From contig JAITYX010000048.1 in NCBI GenBank assembly GCA_021018815.1, forward strand, positions 1 through 64,000: a stretch of 64,000 nt of DNA, given 5' to 3'. Of this stretch, positions 1 through 11,801 are shown one piece after another. The translations under genes were made by a program, and so were the position numbers. How positions within the stretch are numbered: the first letter of the stretch is position 1; every line of letters starts with the position of its first letter. The notes beneath the pieces were generated by a model. It was not told the DNA's origin, searched no databases, and saw nothing but the letters and a program-made list of their open reading frames with translations. This stretch comes from Talinum fruticosum. Its lineage: Eukaryota; Streptophyta; Magnoliopsida; Caryophyllales; Talinaceae.

Positions 1-803
1 CTTTAAAGTGAGAAGAGTCGAATTGGACTTTTCTTCCAAAGTAAAAATGTACTTAGTTAAATCAACTTTCGAAAACTTAAGAAAGTATTCAATTACCTCT
101 TGAGGATTGGTTTCCTCACTTTGAGTCATCTCGAGTCCTCATCATCTTTTGATGAGTCTTCATCACTCCATGTAGTTATCATAGCCTTTTTCTTCTTTCT
201 GTCCCTCTTTCTCCTGGGACAATCCTTGACTATGTGTTCCTTGCTGCCACATTCAAAATAGCCGAGTTCTTAGTTAAAGGTAACTTTAAAGTGGAAGAGT
301 GTTTACCTTTTCTATCCTTCTTGTCTTTCTTATAGAACTCTTCTCTTGGCTTCTTATCCCATCTCTTGTGCTTTAACATTCTCTTGAAGCCTCTAGCGAT
401 AAGTGCCATGGGATCCTCTTCTAAGTCGAAGAACTCGGATTTGCTTCTCCGGTTTACGAGGCTTTCAGCTCAATGTTCTTTTTGGTGCCGACCTCTGCAT
501 CCTCCTCTTCCAAGTGGATCTCATGGGTGAGAACCTTCCCAATGAGTTCGTCCGGCTTCGATAGGGAGAAGTTGCTAGCCTCTTCGATGGTTGTAACCTT
601 GGAATGCCATCTTCTCTTAGGTAGACTTCGAGTATCTTTCTACACATTTACTCGTGGGAAATCTTCCTACCCAAAGATTTGAGATTGTTGGTGATCTCGG
701 TGAAGCGGATGAACATCTAAGTGATGTTTTCTTCGGCTCCATCTTGAATAGCTCATACTTATGAAGATATTGGCTTTTCTTTGCTTATCCGATCCGGCTT
801 GTG
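1..803 (-). pseudogene. Copia gag fragment (element Z)
   Basis: This is the C-terminal part of a copia-type Gag, the nucleocapsid precursor that packages the element RNA. On the minus strand a CCHC zinc knuckle (C-x2-C-x4-H-x4-C type, partly degraded) lies near 205-265. It is followed by a Lys/Arg-rich stretch and an acidic Ser/Asp/Glu-rich tail. The same order is seen in the gag of elements A, B and E nearby. Several frameshifts and stops break the frame. The N-terminal third of gag, the primer site and the first 31 bp or so of the LTR are missing: at about 803 the gag sequence runs straight into the LTR. The rest of element Z lies left of the window. Confidence 0.8.
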
Positions 804-2275
804 CCTAGAGGGGGTGAATAGGGTGATAAGGAAATTCGCTCGAGTGAAGGAGGAATAAAACTAGATATGACTCGAGGAGAGTGTGAGTCAAGAATGAACT
901 CGAAATGCACCGACTCAAAAAAAGTATCAACTCGAAATTATGTAGAAACCCTCCCGGGCGGAAAACCACGAACAGTGCTAGTCCAAGCACCAAGTCAAAT
1001 CCACTATTTTGAATCCACAAAATACGAGTAGAATGACTCAACCGGAATTGCTTCTTTAGACAATTCCTTACAAGGTTTTCCTAGACTCGAAATTCCCTTA
1101 TCCGATCTAATACTTCCTAACCGAGGTAACCTTTACAGCTTAGGAACAACCGAGCTGAGTTAACCCTTACAGCTCGGTCAAGGGACCTTACTCAGAGAGT
1201 AAGAAAGAGTGATTGTGAATCGATTACAAGACCTTACAAGTCGGAAAGATGTTAAGTACAGAGTTGGAGTTGTAAGTAAAAGATTGATAATGAATACAAT
1301 GACTTTTTACTTAAGCACGTGTATTGATAATTGGTTCGGTAATCTTCTATTTATAGATGACCAAGCAGATTAGCCGTTGTGATCATCTTCGACTAGAAGT
1401 CCTTTGTGATCGTTGAAGTGGATTTTCCGAGTCACTCGGAAAATATCCGTTGAGATGTGAACTTTGGGCAACGGCTCTTGAGTTCTTTGGATGTCCCAAT
1501 ACACTTGGTGGTGTCTTGAGAAGTAAGGTGGAAACCACCGTTGAGCTTAGCGTTGTAGATTTCCAGCTTTGGAAACGGACAACCCCGACACGTTGTCCGG
1601 CTCTAGGTTAGAGGTGGAAAAGGCCTTGTCTGCAAGCCGGTTACTTTTGTAATTCAAAAATAGTATAGCCTCGTTTGAATCACCTACAAAGTAAATCAAT
1701 TTGGTTCTCAAAGTATAAAATACTTTGGTCCAAGATTAGACACGAGATAATAATTTAATGAAGATAATTAAGTGTATAATTATCCGAGTCCGAAAATAAA
1801 TGGAATTTTCCGAGTCTAATATGCATGATACTAAAATTCCATCTTAATCGAGTCTAAAGGAGAATCAAGTCGGATAAAGAATATCAAAGTAGTCGGACTT
1901 GATCTAGACTAAGCATAGTTCAAACAAAGCATGCTGACTTACAAAGATATACTAACATGGTAATTCTCGTAATACGAAGTCGACCCGAGTTCATGCACAT
2001 TATGACAAGTGTTTAAACATGCGATATATCCGAGTGTTGTCTAAGTGACTCGAAATGTGTGGGAAGTAGCATGTCGAGTATGCTTTTGAATCGGTCAGAA
2101 TCAAGTGGGAACATATACAATAGTTTCGTAACACTTAGAAAAGATGCTATATCACTCGTAAAAGCTTCTAAAGCACATAGAATGACTTGAAATCAAAACC
2201 TTATAAGAGATGAAGGCTTATACCTGATTCCTTGATGAAACTCAGAATGATGTGAGTGTAAAGTCTAAGTCTTCA
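803..2275 (-). repeat. 5' LTR of copia element Z, end-truncated
   Basis: The sequence matches the roughly 1.5-kb LTR of the dominant copia family in minus orientation. It begins inside the LTR at the CCTAGAGGGGG block and ends with the canonical GAGTCTTCA-like terminus (here AAGTCTTCA) at 2275. A TATA box (minus, CTATAAATAG type) lies near 1347-1360. Directly right of it RNase H sequence of element A begins, so Z looks inserted into A. The second Z LTR would lie outside the window. Confidence 0.85.
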
Positions 2276-3330
2276 TACTCGGAAATACAACAGAGATCCA
2301 ATCATACCTCGATAGAGTTTCTAATCTACTGATTTACCTTTTTCGTCCGAGTCAAGTTTTATGCTGCTCGCTCATTAGTGTTGATGCATGTTTTGCTTCT
2401 TGAAGTTTTTAGTTCTTTAGCAACTCCTTGGTATACTTTGATTGATGGACATATATGCCATTTTTGTCTTGCTTGATTTGTAGATCAAGGAAGAAATTGA
2501 GTTCTTCTATCATGCTCATTTAGAATTCTTGTCTCATGAACTCGGAAAAATCTCGATAAAGAATTTCATTAGTAGCTCTAAATATTATGTCATCAACATA
2601 GACCTGAGCAATAAGAAAGTCTTTCCCCTTGGTTTTTATAAAAAGAGTCTTGTCAATCCGACCTCTTCTAAAATCATTTTCAACCAAGAAATTGCTCGAT
2701 CTTTCATACTAAGCTCCGGGAGCTTGTTTAAGACCATAAAGAACTTTTTACAATTTGATATTCATGCTTGATGCAAATGCCAAAAGGATTCTAATGGCTT
2801 CAATTCTAGCCACTACTTCAAAGGTTTCCCCACAATCAATACCTTGTTCTTGATTGTAACCTTGAGCCACAAGTCTAGGCTTATTTCGACTACCAACCCA
2901 CCTTTATCCAGTTTCTTGAAAACCCATTTGGTTCCTATGGATCGGGTGGTCGGAAGGTCATTTGGTCGAGTCCAGACACCGAAGTAGATCGGAAGTTTCC
3001 TGTTTTTGATTGTATCCTATGTAGGAGGGAAAACCCCCTCCAAAGACAACGGGATCGGCCTTGGTTTCTTTCAAATTGATAAAGTTCCTCTTGCATGGCC
3101 TGTACCCATTCAGGTTCATTTAGGGCCTCTAGTGCATTTCTTGATTTAGTTAATGAAATGAATGCAGTGAATGCACATAGGTTTTGCAAAAAGAACAAGT
3201 TCTTACCGCAATGTTAATGTCGGAAAAGATGTTTTCGAGTGGGTGGCTCGAAGCATATTGGAATGCTCTACCTGTTCTCTGGTTCACCAGATTTGTAGGT
3301 TGAATTGGTTGATCTTCGAGGTGCTGTTCG
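2276..3330 (-). pseudogene. Copia reverse transcriptase/RNase H fragment (element A)
   Basis: This is the RT core of element A. It encodes the polymerase that copies element RNA using initiator tRNA as primer. The catalytic YVDD motif reads on the minus strand at about 2591-2602, preceded by the usual Gln and Val codons. Upstream blocks resemble the conserved ALEALNEPEWVQAM segment near 3110-3150. Frameshifts are frequent. The C-terminal RNase H and everything beyond it are cut off at 2275 by element Z. The segment is homologous to 21600-22480 in B and to 42180-43100 in E, which identifies it securely even though the frame is broken. Confidence 0.85.
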
Positions 3331-3389
3331 ATTGAGCTTGCTCATCTAATTGACCTTCAGCATTCCGAGCTGGGTCTTCGACTGATTCA

Positions 3390-4450
3390 GTCTAAGTCAT
3401 GGTATTCCGATTTACCTCATTCCGAGTTGCTTTTCTTTGACTCTGTTTGAGCTCATCTTCGATAAGATCATCATCTTGACCGAGGTTCGAGATCTGAGAA
3501 TGTTGACTCACTTGGTTTTCCCCGATCAATCTTATAAAAAACAACGTGGATGCTTTCTCCCACTTTGTTAGTTCTTTTATTGAAAATACGATATGCTTTG
3601 TTATGGGATGAATAACCAAGAAAGATACCTTCATCTAACCGAGCATTAAACTTGGTCAGGTGATCCTTACCATTGTTGTGAACATAACATTTACATCCAA
3701 AGGGTTTGAAGTATGAAATGTTAGGTTTCTTCCCTTTGCAGAACTCGTATGGAGTTTTCTTCAAGATCGGTCCGATGAGGCATCCGTTCGGAGTGTAATT
3801 TGCTCGTGTTGATTGCCTCAGCCCGGAAATAGTAAGGGAGATCATGTTCAATCATCATTGTCCTTCCTATTTCTTCAAGAGTTCGGTTCTTTCTCTCCAC
3901 TATTCCATTCTATAGAGGAGTTCTTGGTGCTGAGAAGTTGTGGGAGATACCATTCTTATCATAGAACTCTGCAAATTCCGAGTAATCGAACTCCCTTCCA
4001 TGGTCGAGTTCAAATTCTTTTGATCCGAGTCCGAGACTCAACTTGAATTTTCCTACAAAGCTTATTGAACTCTATGAAAGCTTCATTTTTGTGCTTAAGA
4101 AAACAAACCCGGGTAAATCGTGAGTAGTCATCAACAATCACAAGTACGTATAATTTCCCTCCGATACTCTTTACAGGAATTTCACCACATAAGTCCATAT
4201 GCAACAATTCAAGCACTTTGGATGTGGAAACAGTTTTCAGAGATTTAAAAGATGATCGACATGTTTCTCTTTTCTGCATGCTTCACAAATTTTATCTTTC
4301 TTATATGCACAGTTAGGCAAGCCTCGACTAAAACAATGAGATGCAAGCTTTTTAATGGTGTCCATGCTAACATGACCTAGTATACGATGCCATGTCCAAG
4401 AATCATCATGTAGAGATGCTTTTAAACAAGATAAGTTCTGATTTGGGTCG
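3390..4450 (-). pseudogene. Copia integrase fragment (element A)
   Basis: This is the integrase and GAG-pre-integrase region of element A, which inserts the cDNA into the genome. On the minus strand the block with HMDLCGEIP, then VDDYSRFT and FLKHKNEA, lies at 4010-4279 and represents the start of the catalytic core. The downstream block with NISYFKPFGCKCYVHNNG and GIFLGYSSHNKAYRIFN lies at 3471-3851. The His/Cys zinc-binding N-terminus spans roughly 4250-4420. The reading frame shifts several times. The order 5'-gag, PR, IN, RT-3' is the copia (Pseudoviridae) order. Confidence 0.85.
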
Positions 4451-4599
4451 AAAGAGGAATAGTGTAGGTGTTACCCGATCTCTTACTCGAGAGCTTAGTC
4501 TCCTTGGTAGTTTCATCGGAAATATAGCAATTTATCCGAGTGAATCTTACCTCTTAACCTTTGTCACACAGTTGAGAGATACAGAGTAGATTGTACTTT

Positions 4600-4860
4600 A
4601 ATCCCCTTACAAGGTAGACTGGGCTGACTAGATTGTTTCCTTTTCCAATCTTACCTATCTCAACTATCTTGCCCTTACTATCATCTCCAAAAGTGACTTT
4701 GCCTCCTTTGTAATCTTCTAACTCGGAAAAGAGTCTTGAATCTCCTCACATGTGGCGTGAGCATCCACTGTCTAGGTACCAATGACCTTTTATCCTTTTC
4801 GAGCTACCTAAAAGTCGAAACAAACTAACACTTCTCACTTCCTCTAACGAACCTAGTAAC
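4600..4860 (-). pseudogene. Copia aspartic protease fragment (element A)
   Basis: On the minus strand the block YLDSGCSRHM is readable near 4740-4775, giving the DSG catalytic triad of the retroviral-type protease that cleaves the Gag-Pol polyprotein. The following GGKVTFGDD and NLLSISQLC-type blocks are readable to about 4570. Frames are interrupted. Homologous to 24000-24220 (B), 30525-30665 (D) and 40590-40856 (E). Confidence 0.8.
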
Positions 4861-6645
4861 TCCCTTTACTAAGGTCCTTTTCGAGGAAGAAGACTCTTGG
4901 GAACCCAGATTTAAATAACTTTGGGTTTGGTCCGATTCTAAGTCTTCCTTTTTGAGAACCGAGTCCGTGTCTCTTTCGTTTGAAAATCTTTTCCTTTATA
5001 AACCGGTGGAGAAAGCTTTCTCTTGTAAGCTAGTCCGGGCTCAGTCCTCCTTTCATTCTTATGAATGGGACCGTGCTTAGCCTTCCTGAACTTCATAGTT
5101 CTGAAATCCTTTTTGAAAAGATCCGAGTAAGAATTAGATTCCTCTTCTTTGTTAAAATCAAGTCCTTCTTTTCTGAAGGAGACACATTAAGACCCTAAGA
5201 GCATGACAAGGTTTGTCCGACCTTAAGTAAACTTTAAAACAAGTTCTTGAGACTCGTTAAGCTTTTGTTTCAAATGCTCATTTTGTCGTCTCGAGTGTCT
5301 CGGACTCGGTCTCATTAGCTTGAGTACTATTCTCGAGCTCTCTGAGAGTAAGTCTCAGTTTTTCTAATTCATTTTTTAAAGAAATGCTCTCGAAGTGATA
5401 GACTCAAGTTGTTCTTTAAATTGAGAAGAATTAGAATTGGACTTTTGTTCCAAAGTATAAATATATTTAGCTAAATCAACTTTGTAGAACTAAAGAAAGT
5501 ATTCTATTACCTATTGAGGATTTGTCTCCTCGGTGTCCGAGTTGTCGAGTCTGACTCAAATTCGGATTCCGAGTCCGATAGAGCAATCGGACACTTTGAG
5601 TCGTCCGAGTCTTCTTCTTCAAAAGATGAGTCTTCATCACTCCATGTGGCCATCATAGTCGTCTTCTTCTTTCTGTCCCTCTTTCTTCTTGGAAAGTCTT
5701 TGACTATATGATCTTTGCTGCCACATTCAAAACAGACCGAGTTCTTAGTTAAAGATAACTTTGAAGGGGAAGAGTGTTTACCTTTTCTATCCTTATTATC
5801 TTTCCGGTAGAACTCCTCTCTTGGCCTTTTCTTCCATCTCTTGTGCTTCATCATTCTTTTGAAGCCTCGAGCGATAAGTGCCATGGGATCTTCTTCCGAG
5901 TCGGATGAACTCGGATTTTCTTCTCTCGCTTTCGAGGCCTTCAGCGCAATATTCTTTTTAGTGATGACCTCGGCGTCCGCTTCTTCCGAGATGGATCTCA
6001 TGGACGAGTAGCTTCCCAATAAGTTCGTCCGGCTTTAATAGAAAGATGTTTTGAGCTTCCTCGATGGCGGTTACTTTTGGACCCTATCTTCTCTTGGGTA
6101 GACTTCTTAGAATCTTTCCGCACATTTCTTTATGGGAAATCTTTCTACCCGGATATTTGAGATTGTTAGTAATCTCAGTGAAGCGGATGAACATCCGAGT
6201 GTTGTTTTCTTCCGGCTCCACCTTGAACAGCTCATATTTGTGAAGATATTGGCTAATCTTCGCTTGTCTAACTTGGCTGGTGCCTTCATATGTGTTGACA
6301 AGAGTGTCCCACACTTCTTTTGCTATGTCACAAGCTAACACTCTGTTGTATTCTTCTAAGCTAATGGCGCACATCAACATGTTCATTGCTTTAAAGTTCT
6401 TTCCGATGTTTTCCGCCTCTTCAGTGGTGTACTTGAGCTTTGATTTAGGGACGAGTCTTGTTTCCTCCATCTTCATTGGAATGTAATTGCCTTCTTGTAT
6501 GATGTTCCATCCATCTTCATCATGATCCAGCAAAAAGCATTCCATGAGTTTCTTCTAGTGTACGAAATTTGATCCTTTAAACTTTGATGGTTTGCTAGAA
6601 GATCTTCCTTCATCGAACTCTCCGTTGTTCCGAGCCATTTGATCT
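4860..6645 (-). pseudogene. Copia gag (element A), interrupted
   Basis: Gag of element A. The N-terminal half (6084-6545) is an open stretch of 153 codons. It starts with MECFLLDHDEDGW and contains the UBN2-type copia Gag core (ISLEEYNRVLACD, AKEVWDTLVNTYEG, NTRMFIRFTEITNNL). The C-terminal half (5507-6019) has the zinc knuckle CFECGSKDHIVKDF, in which the last Cys is replaced by Phe, followed by a basic run and an acidic Ser/Asp/Glu tail. The true start is probably a few tens of codons upstream of 6545, near 6640, where a MARNNGEFDEG-like block is readable as in B, D and E. A frameshift separates the two halves. Confidence 0.85.
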
Positions 6646-6685
6646 TTGTACCTTGGGATTGTTAGATCCTTTCTGAAAGGCTAGG

Positions 6686-6697
6686 CTCTCATACCAA
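6686..6697 (-). promoter_or_regulatory. Primer binding site of element A
   Basis: On the minus strand, directly inside the 5' LTR end, TGGTATGAGAGCC is readable. This matches the complement of initiator-Met tRNA (TGGTATCAGAGCC) with one difference. Confidence 0.85.
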
Positions 6698-6698
6698 T

Positions 6699-8201
6699 TG
6701 AAGGTTTGCTCTTGGAGAGTCTTAGTCATCCTAGAGGTGGGGTGAATAGGGTGATGAGGAAATTTAAATAATAAATGGAGGATTAAAGTTTAAATTGACT
6801 AATCAAGACTATCCGAGTCTAGAATGGATTCGGAAAAGTATGAACTCGAATTACGTGGAAACCCTCCCGGGGTAGAAAACCACAGCCAGTGCTAATCCAA
6901 GCACCAAGTCAAATCCACTATTTTGAATCCACAAAATATAGTAGATCGACTCAACCGAAATTGCTCCCTTAGACAATTCCTTACAAAGTTTTCCTAGACT
7001 CGAAGTTCCCTTATCCGATTTAGTACTTCCTAACCGAGGTAACCTTTACAGCTAGTGAAAACCGAGCTAAGTTAAACCTTATAGCTCAATCAAGGGACCT
7101 TACTCAGAAATTAAGAAAGAGTTTGTGACTCGATTACAAGACTTTACAACTCGGAAAAGTGTTAAGTACGGATCGGGAGTTGTAAGAAGGAGATTGAATG
7201 AGTATTATACAAACGAGATATAATTTCAGCAATGAGTTCAACAATCTTCAAGTCTTGTGAAGTGGCTTCTATATATAGATGACCAAGCAGATTAGCTGTT
7301 GTGACTATATTCGAATAGAAGTCCTCTCGTGACCGTTGTAACATTTCTTTTGAGTCGCTCGGAAAAGATCTGTTGAGATGTGAACATTGTGCAATGATTC
7401 TTGACTCCTTAGGATGTCCCAATCCACTGGTGCTGTCTCGAAAAGTAGGGTGGAAACCACCATTGAGCTTAGCATTGAAAATTTCCAGTTTTGGAAACAG
7501 ACGGCCACGACACGATTGTCCGGGCCTTGTTCGAAGTAGAAAAAGCCTTGTCTGCTGGCGATTTGACATCTTGAAGCCGGTTACTTTTATAATTCAAAAA
7601 TAGGATAACCTCGTTTAGATAACCTAGAAAAGTAAAAAAATTTTGGTTCTCAAAGTATAAAATACTTTGGTCCAAGATTAGGCACGATTAATAATTTAAT
7701 TAAGATAATTAAGTGCATAATTATCCGAGTCCTAGAAGAGTGGAATTTTCGAGTCTAATATTCCTTATACTCAAATTCTATCCGAGCCAGTCTAGAGAAA
7801 GATCAAGTTAAACAGAGAATATCGAGTAAGAGTACTTGATCTAGACAAATATATTTCAATCAAAACATGCTTGACTTAGAAAGTTGAATTAACGTTGTAA
7901 TTCACTTTAACTTAGAACATGAAGTCGAACCGAGTTTGATAGAGTTAGAGTGAATGTTTGAACATGCGATAAATCGTAGTGATGTCCGAGTGACTCGGAA
8001 CCATCGGTGTGAATTGACGAATAAGAGTGTGATTTCGAGTTAGTCATAATGGAATAAAAACAAATGCAATGGTTTCGTAACACTTAGAAAAGTTTCTATA
8101 ACACTCGTAATGGCATGTAATCAAAACCTAGAAGGGATAAAGTTTGTACTTGATTCATTAATAGTACTCAGAATGATATAAATGTAGAATCCGAGTCTTC
8201 A
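6699..8201 (-). repeat. 5' LTR of copia element A
   Basis: The LTR runs from TGAAGGTTTGC at 6699 to GAGTCTTCA at 8201 as written on the plus strand (1,503 bp). The ends form the short inverted repeat TGAAG/CTTCA typical of the family. A TATA box in minus orientation (CTATATATAG) lies near 7268-7280. Several AACGG/CCGTT boxes lie between the TATA box and about 7480. Right of 8201 the sequence changes to gypsy internal DNA, so A is inserted in a gypsy element. Confidence 0.9.
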
Positions 8202-8786
8202 TAGCTCAAGGAGTAATGGTCCTACGTTCCATAAGAACGTGACCAATTCTCGATAAGAGAAGGGACACCAACCCCTAAAAGGTATGGTAGCCCGTAAGTG
8301 GATCTGTGATTTCCGCCCATGGACCATCCAAGGGCGAGGTTTTGAATGAAGTTCTTGGCCAAGAAGTCTAAAGTTGTCCGGACTATGTTCCACTCATTCC
8401 TCAACTCCATAACTCTCCGGAAGAAGACGATATTGAAAGCCGCCCACCGGAAGGGCACATACACATAATCTTCCCATGTGAACGCCATTTGAATGGTTAC
8501 CTAAGGCATGAAAATTGTGTTACTTCCTCACACTTAGGGCACACATAAATAAGTATCTTAGGCAAGGAGTAAGACAGGTTAATCAATGCACATTCTCATC
8601 TAAAAGAGCAACCACCAATTGGTTAATTGAACCGAGTCGAGTAAGTAATCTCTTATAAGTCGAAGTTACTCTTAAACTATACGCATAGTAGTCACAAATA
8701 AGGCACATTATCACATAATAAGGATCCTAGATGGCTACATGTAATGCAAACTTAAGGTCACCAAATTCTATGCTCGATACCATTTT
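8202..8786 (-). mobile_element. Gypsy internal fragment next to its PBS
   Basis: This is the 5' internal piece of a gypsy element in minus orientation, cut off on the left by element A. The primer binding site reads TGGTATCGAGCA on the minus strand at about 8771-8783, next to the LTR. An 88-codon open frame runs from 8488 to 8222 (minus), starting MAFTWEDYVYVPFRW. It is Trp- and aromatic-rich and I do not recognise it. By position it could be the start of gag, but it lacks any feature I can assign to a Gag family. No zinc knuckle is present in this short piece. Confidence 0.6.
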
Positions 8787-11700
8787 TGTAACACTTCAAA
8801 ACACCCACTGCGAGTATTACATCGCCGAGTTCCTCAAAGGAACTCTCAAGGCTCTTTGGGTGATGGTTTGGCTTTCTAATTCCATCTTAAGGTAATAGAG
8901 GAAAATTTTCCAAAAGAATTGACCATTTTCTACAAATTTCGGCAGAGTTTCGTTGGTAATAAGGACTATCCCCTAGGCTTAAAGCCTTAATACCCTACAT
9001 AAAAATGTAATATAACTCCACGAGCCACACGCTCGGAGTATATAACTCAACGGCCACATGCCGGAGTCCAACCAATCATGCGATAAAATTTAAAACAATC
9101 TAAATGGTTCATTATACATCCGGTATAAACTATGTGAACCTAATTACAAACTATAGCATTTATAACATGTGGAATGCATATCAGCGCTTGAATCACTTTA
9201 GTAACAACGGTCACCGGACGGCATGCAGGAGTCTAGATTACGCTAAGTACATAACACACTCGTCTACGTGTACGTGAAACACCGGGGAAAGGGGAAATTT
9301 ATAGGGGTGAGCAAACCACGAGCTCACCGGAAGTCTCACACTCTTAAATTGAAAATCCTTTACACTTACTACTTATAATAAGGAAATTGGCGAAAACATA
9401 ATAGCATAATACAAATCTATACACTTTTCAAGGGAATCTCCTGAAATTGTTTGAAACATAAAGATCGTAACACTTCAATCATTTAAAAGCATGATTTCGC
9501 AATCATTAACAATTCTTTACTCGAATCAACTTTCTGGGGCTTTCATGTACTCGAACTAGCACTTCATAATTTTTAGGGCGCGACCACGAACAAAGGCTCC
9601 TGGGCCTATTTTCTAGGAAGTCTCGGATTGGGCATCCTGATTCGTAGGACCCCTGTTGGAACCCTTCCCTCGAAGTTTCTAGTCGGGCATCCTCACAAAT
9701 GAGGACCCCGGTTCGAACCCTTCAGTATGCTAAACGATCCTAGCCAAGTTGATTCAAAACAATTTGCATCATACAGACTTTCTCAAATTAGTTTAACACA
9801 ATGGAAAGCATGACACCACGTGTCACCTTTATAAATTCACTTTCTCAAATCCTATTCACTTTCTCAAATAAGTTTTGTTTCTTTAAAACATATTCACGTT
9901 CGGAAAGGCGGTTAACAAGAAGTTGCATTCAAGGATCATTCGTGTAAAATACGTAACTCCTTTCAAAATTACTTTTGAACATCATTTAACACAATCATGT
10001 GCACGAGATAGCCACAATTCAACACGGATCATCATTCTTAACTCCTTTCCGACTATACCTTTCTAGATTCACCAATTAAGTAAAATTAATTCCCTTTTCC
10101 GAGTCACAATAACCACCAGTAGTTACCACATAACGCAAATGTCCCAACTTCTCACAAATTATCATCCTTACCTCCATTTCTCATCTTATGTCTCTACCTT
10201 ATCAATCTACTCCTTTTTGCCCATACACAACCATATAACTCTTAATCTCACTTTATCATTCAAGTTTTTCTCGCTATGCCTATCTTCCAACTTAATTCAA
10301 TCTCAAGGGTTTAGACACATACTAAACTCGGTTTAACCTCACAATCCCCGGTTCGCCATTTCCCTACGTCAAACTCCTTATTAATCAACTCTTGTTCGCC
10401 CATCCTTAGTTATATAACTCTTAATCACCCTTCATCACTCAATTTTCGCTAGCTTCGCTTACCCACTTCTCACTCCCATGCTTTGACTCTGCATCAATCA
10501 ATATGAATTCATCCTCTTTATACTTCACTCATTATTTCCCGATATTAGCAATCATTTCTTAACACCGCAATTTCAATAAATCTCTAAAGGCTCAATCTGA
10601 AATATTAATTCATAATTTATCCCCAAACCACAACGTACTCATCCCCAATCGACTGAAATCTCGATAGTAATCGCTAGACCGAAGCGAGCCTAACTCCGTC
10701 TCGAATTCCCGTGTTTCCACTTCGAGCTTAAACAACTACCAAGTCCCTTCAAGGCTCCTAATTTCAACTTCTAACAACTACTAAAGTCGTTTAACAACAT
10801 AAACATTCAATATTCATAACAAAATTCAATTGACTTCGAAATTACTATAAATTTGGAGTATAAGACTACCCACCTAAAATTTTCGGGTTTTAGGGGTTGA
10901 TTTCGGGCCCCTTACTTCCGTCCTTTTGGTCTCGGTCTCTCTCTCTGTAGCTTCTTGCTTACACTCCCTTGGTTTCTCACTTCCCTACTTCTAGCTTGCC
11001 ATTTCTGGTTCCCACTATCCCTCGGTCGTACCCTCGCGTGCTCATTGTCGATCCTTCTCCCTTGGTCTCTCTGTAGCTTCTTGCTTACACTCCCGGCCTC
11101 TCGGACTCTCTCACATATGTCTCGCTTTGATTCCGTCTTTTGCCTCCCGCTCTGTCCCGGTCCCTCGCTCTCTTCCCTTGCTAGCCACCTTTCGCGTCAC
11201 CGACTACCTTCATCCGGGTCCGTGGTGGTCGCCGGTCACCCATTGGTCTCCTTGGTCTTTGCACCACTAGCCTCCTCTCTCTCTCCCTCTCTCTCTCTCT
11301 GTTTCCTCATTCGATGCTCCTTCTTTCCTCTTCCTTTGCTCTGCTTCTTTTCCCTCGCTTTCCCGTGCCCCCTCCCTTCAATCCCTCTTTTCTTTAATTT
11401 TTAGCACCCTCTCTCACCACTGCTAGACAAATCATGCCTATCCTTTCTATTGGACCCTTATCTAATATCCCTTATATCTTCATAACCCAGCCAAGGTAAC
11501 CTTTGTTCTATGTACAACAAGTCCATATCCCTTCCTCTTCCATCCTTTTATGCTTCGGCTTACCACTTATTTTAATTTATCGGTTACGACAATTCGCAAC
11601 CGCACATAAGTTCAACTCGGATTGAAAAAGGGAGACAATTTCCTTGATTTAATTTATTCAACAAGTAGCTATCAAAGGAGCGCTAAATGTAATATGCCTG

Positions 11701-11801
11701 GCTATAAATAAAATTAGTCACTCATCCCCACGGGTTCACTGAATATTACTCAATAAATTCTATTCTTTATAACTACTTTTGGTAAAATCATGGGTATTAC
11801 A
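8787..11801 (-). repeat. Gypsy LTR of about 3 kb (Tekay/Del-like)
   Basis: The block begins TGTAACACTT at 8787 and ends GGGTATTACA at 11801, giving the terminal inverted repeat TGTAA/TTACA. It is 3,015 bp. The Met-tRNA-type PBS lies a few bases outside the left end, so this is the 5' LTR of a minus-strand element. Length, PBS and termini fit the Tekay/Del chromovirus group; no pol is visible to confirm it. It contains internal imperfect duplications (about 10180-10270 against 10375-10450, and 10932-10975 against 11062-11100) and a CT-rich part (10900-11400) whose open frames look like composition effects. Flanking copia sequence on the right shows that it is inserted in element G. Confidence 0.8.

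Noticed and set aside
9600..9730. GGTTCGAACCC, resembling a tRNA B box, inside the gypsy LTR
   Set aside because: No A box, acceptor stem or cloverleaf can be built around it, and it lies in a small internal duplication of the LTR.
10955..11404. 149-codon open frame in the gypsy LTR
   Set aside because: It lies in a CT-rich LTR segment with Leu/Ser-biased composition and no domain; an open frame is expected by composition.
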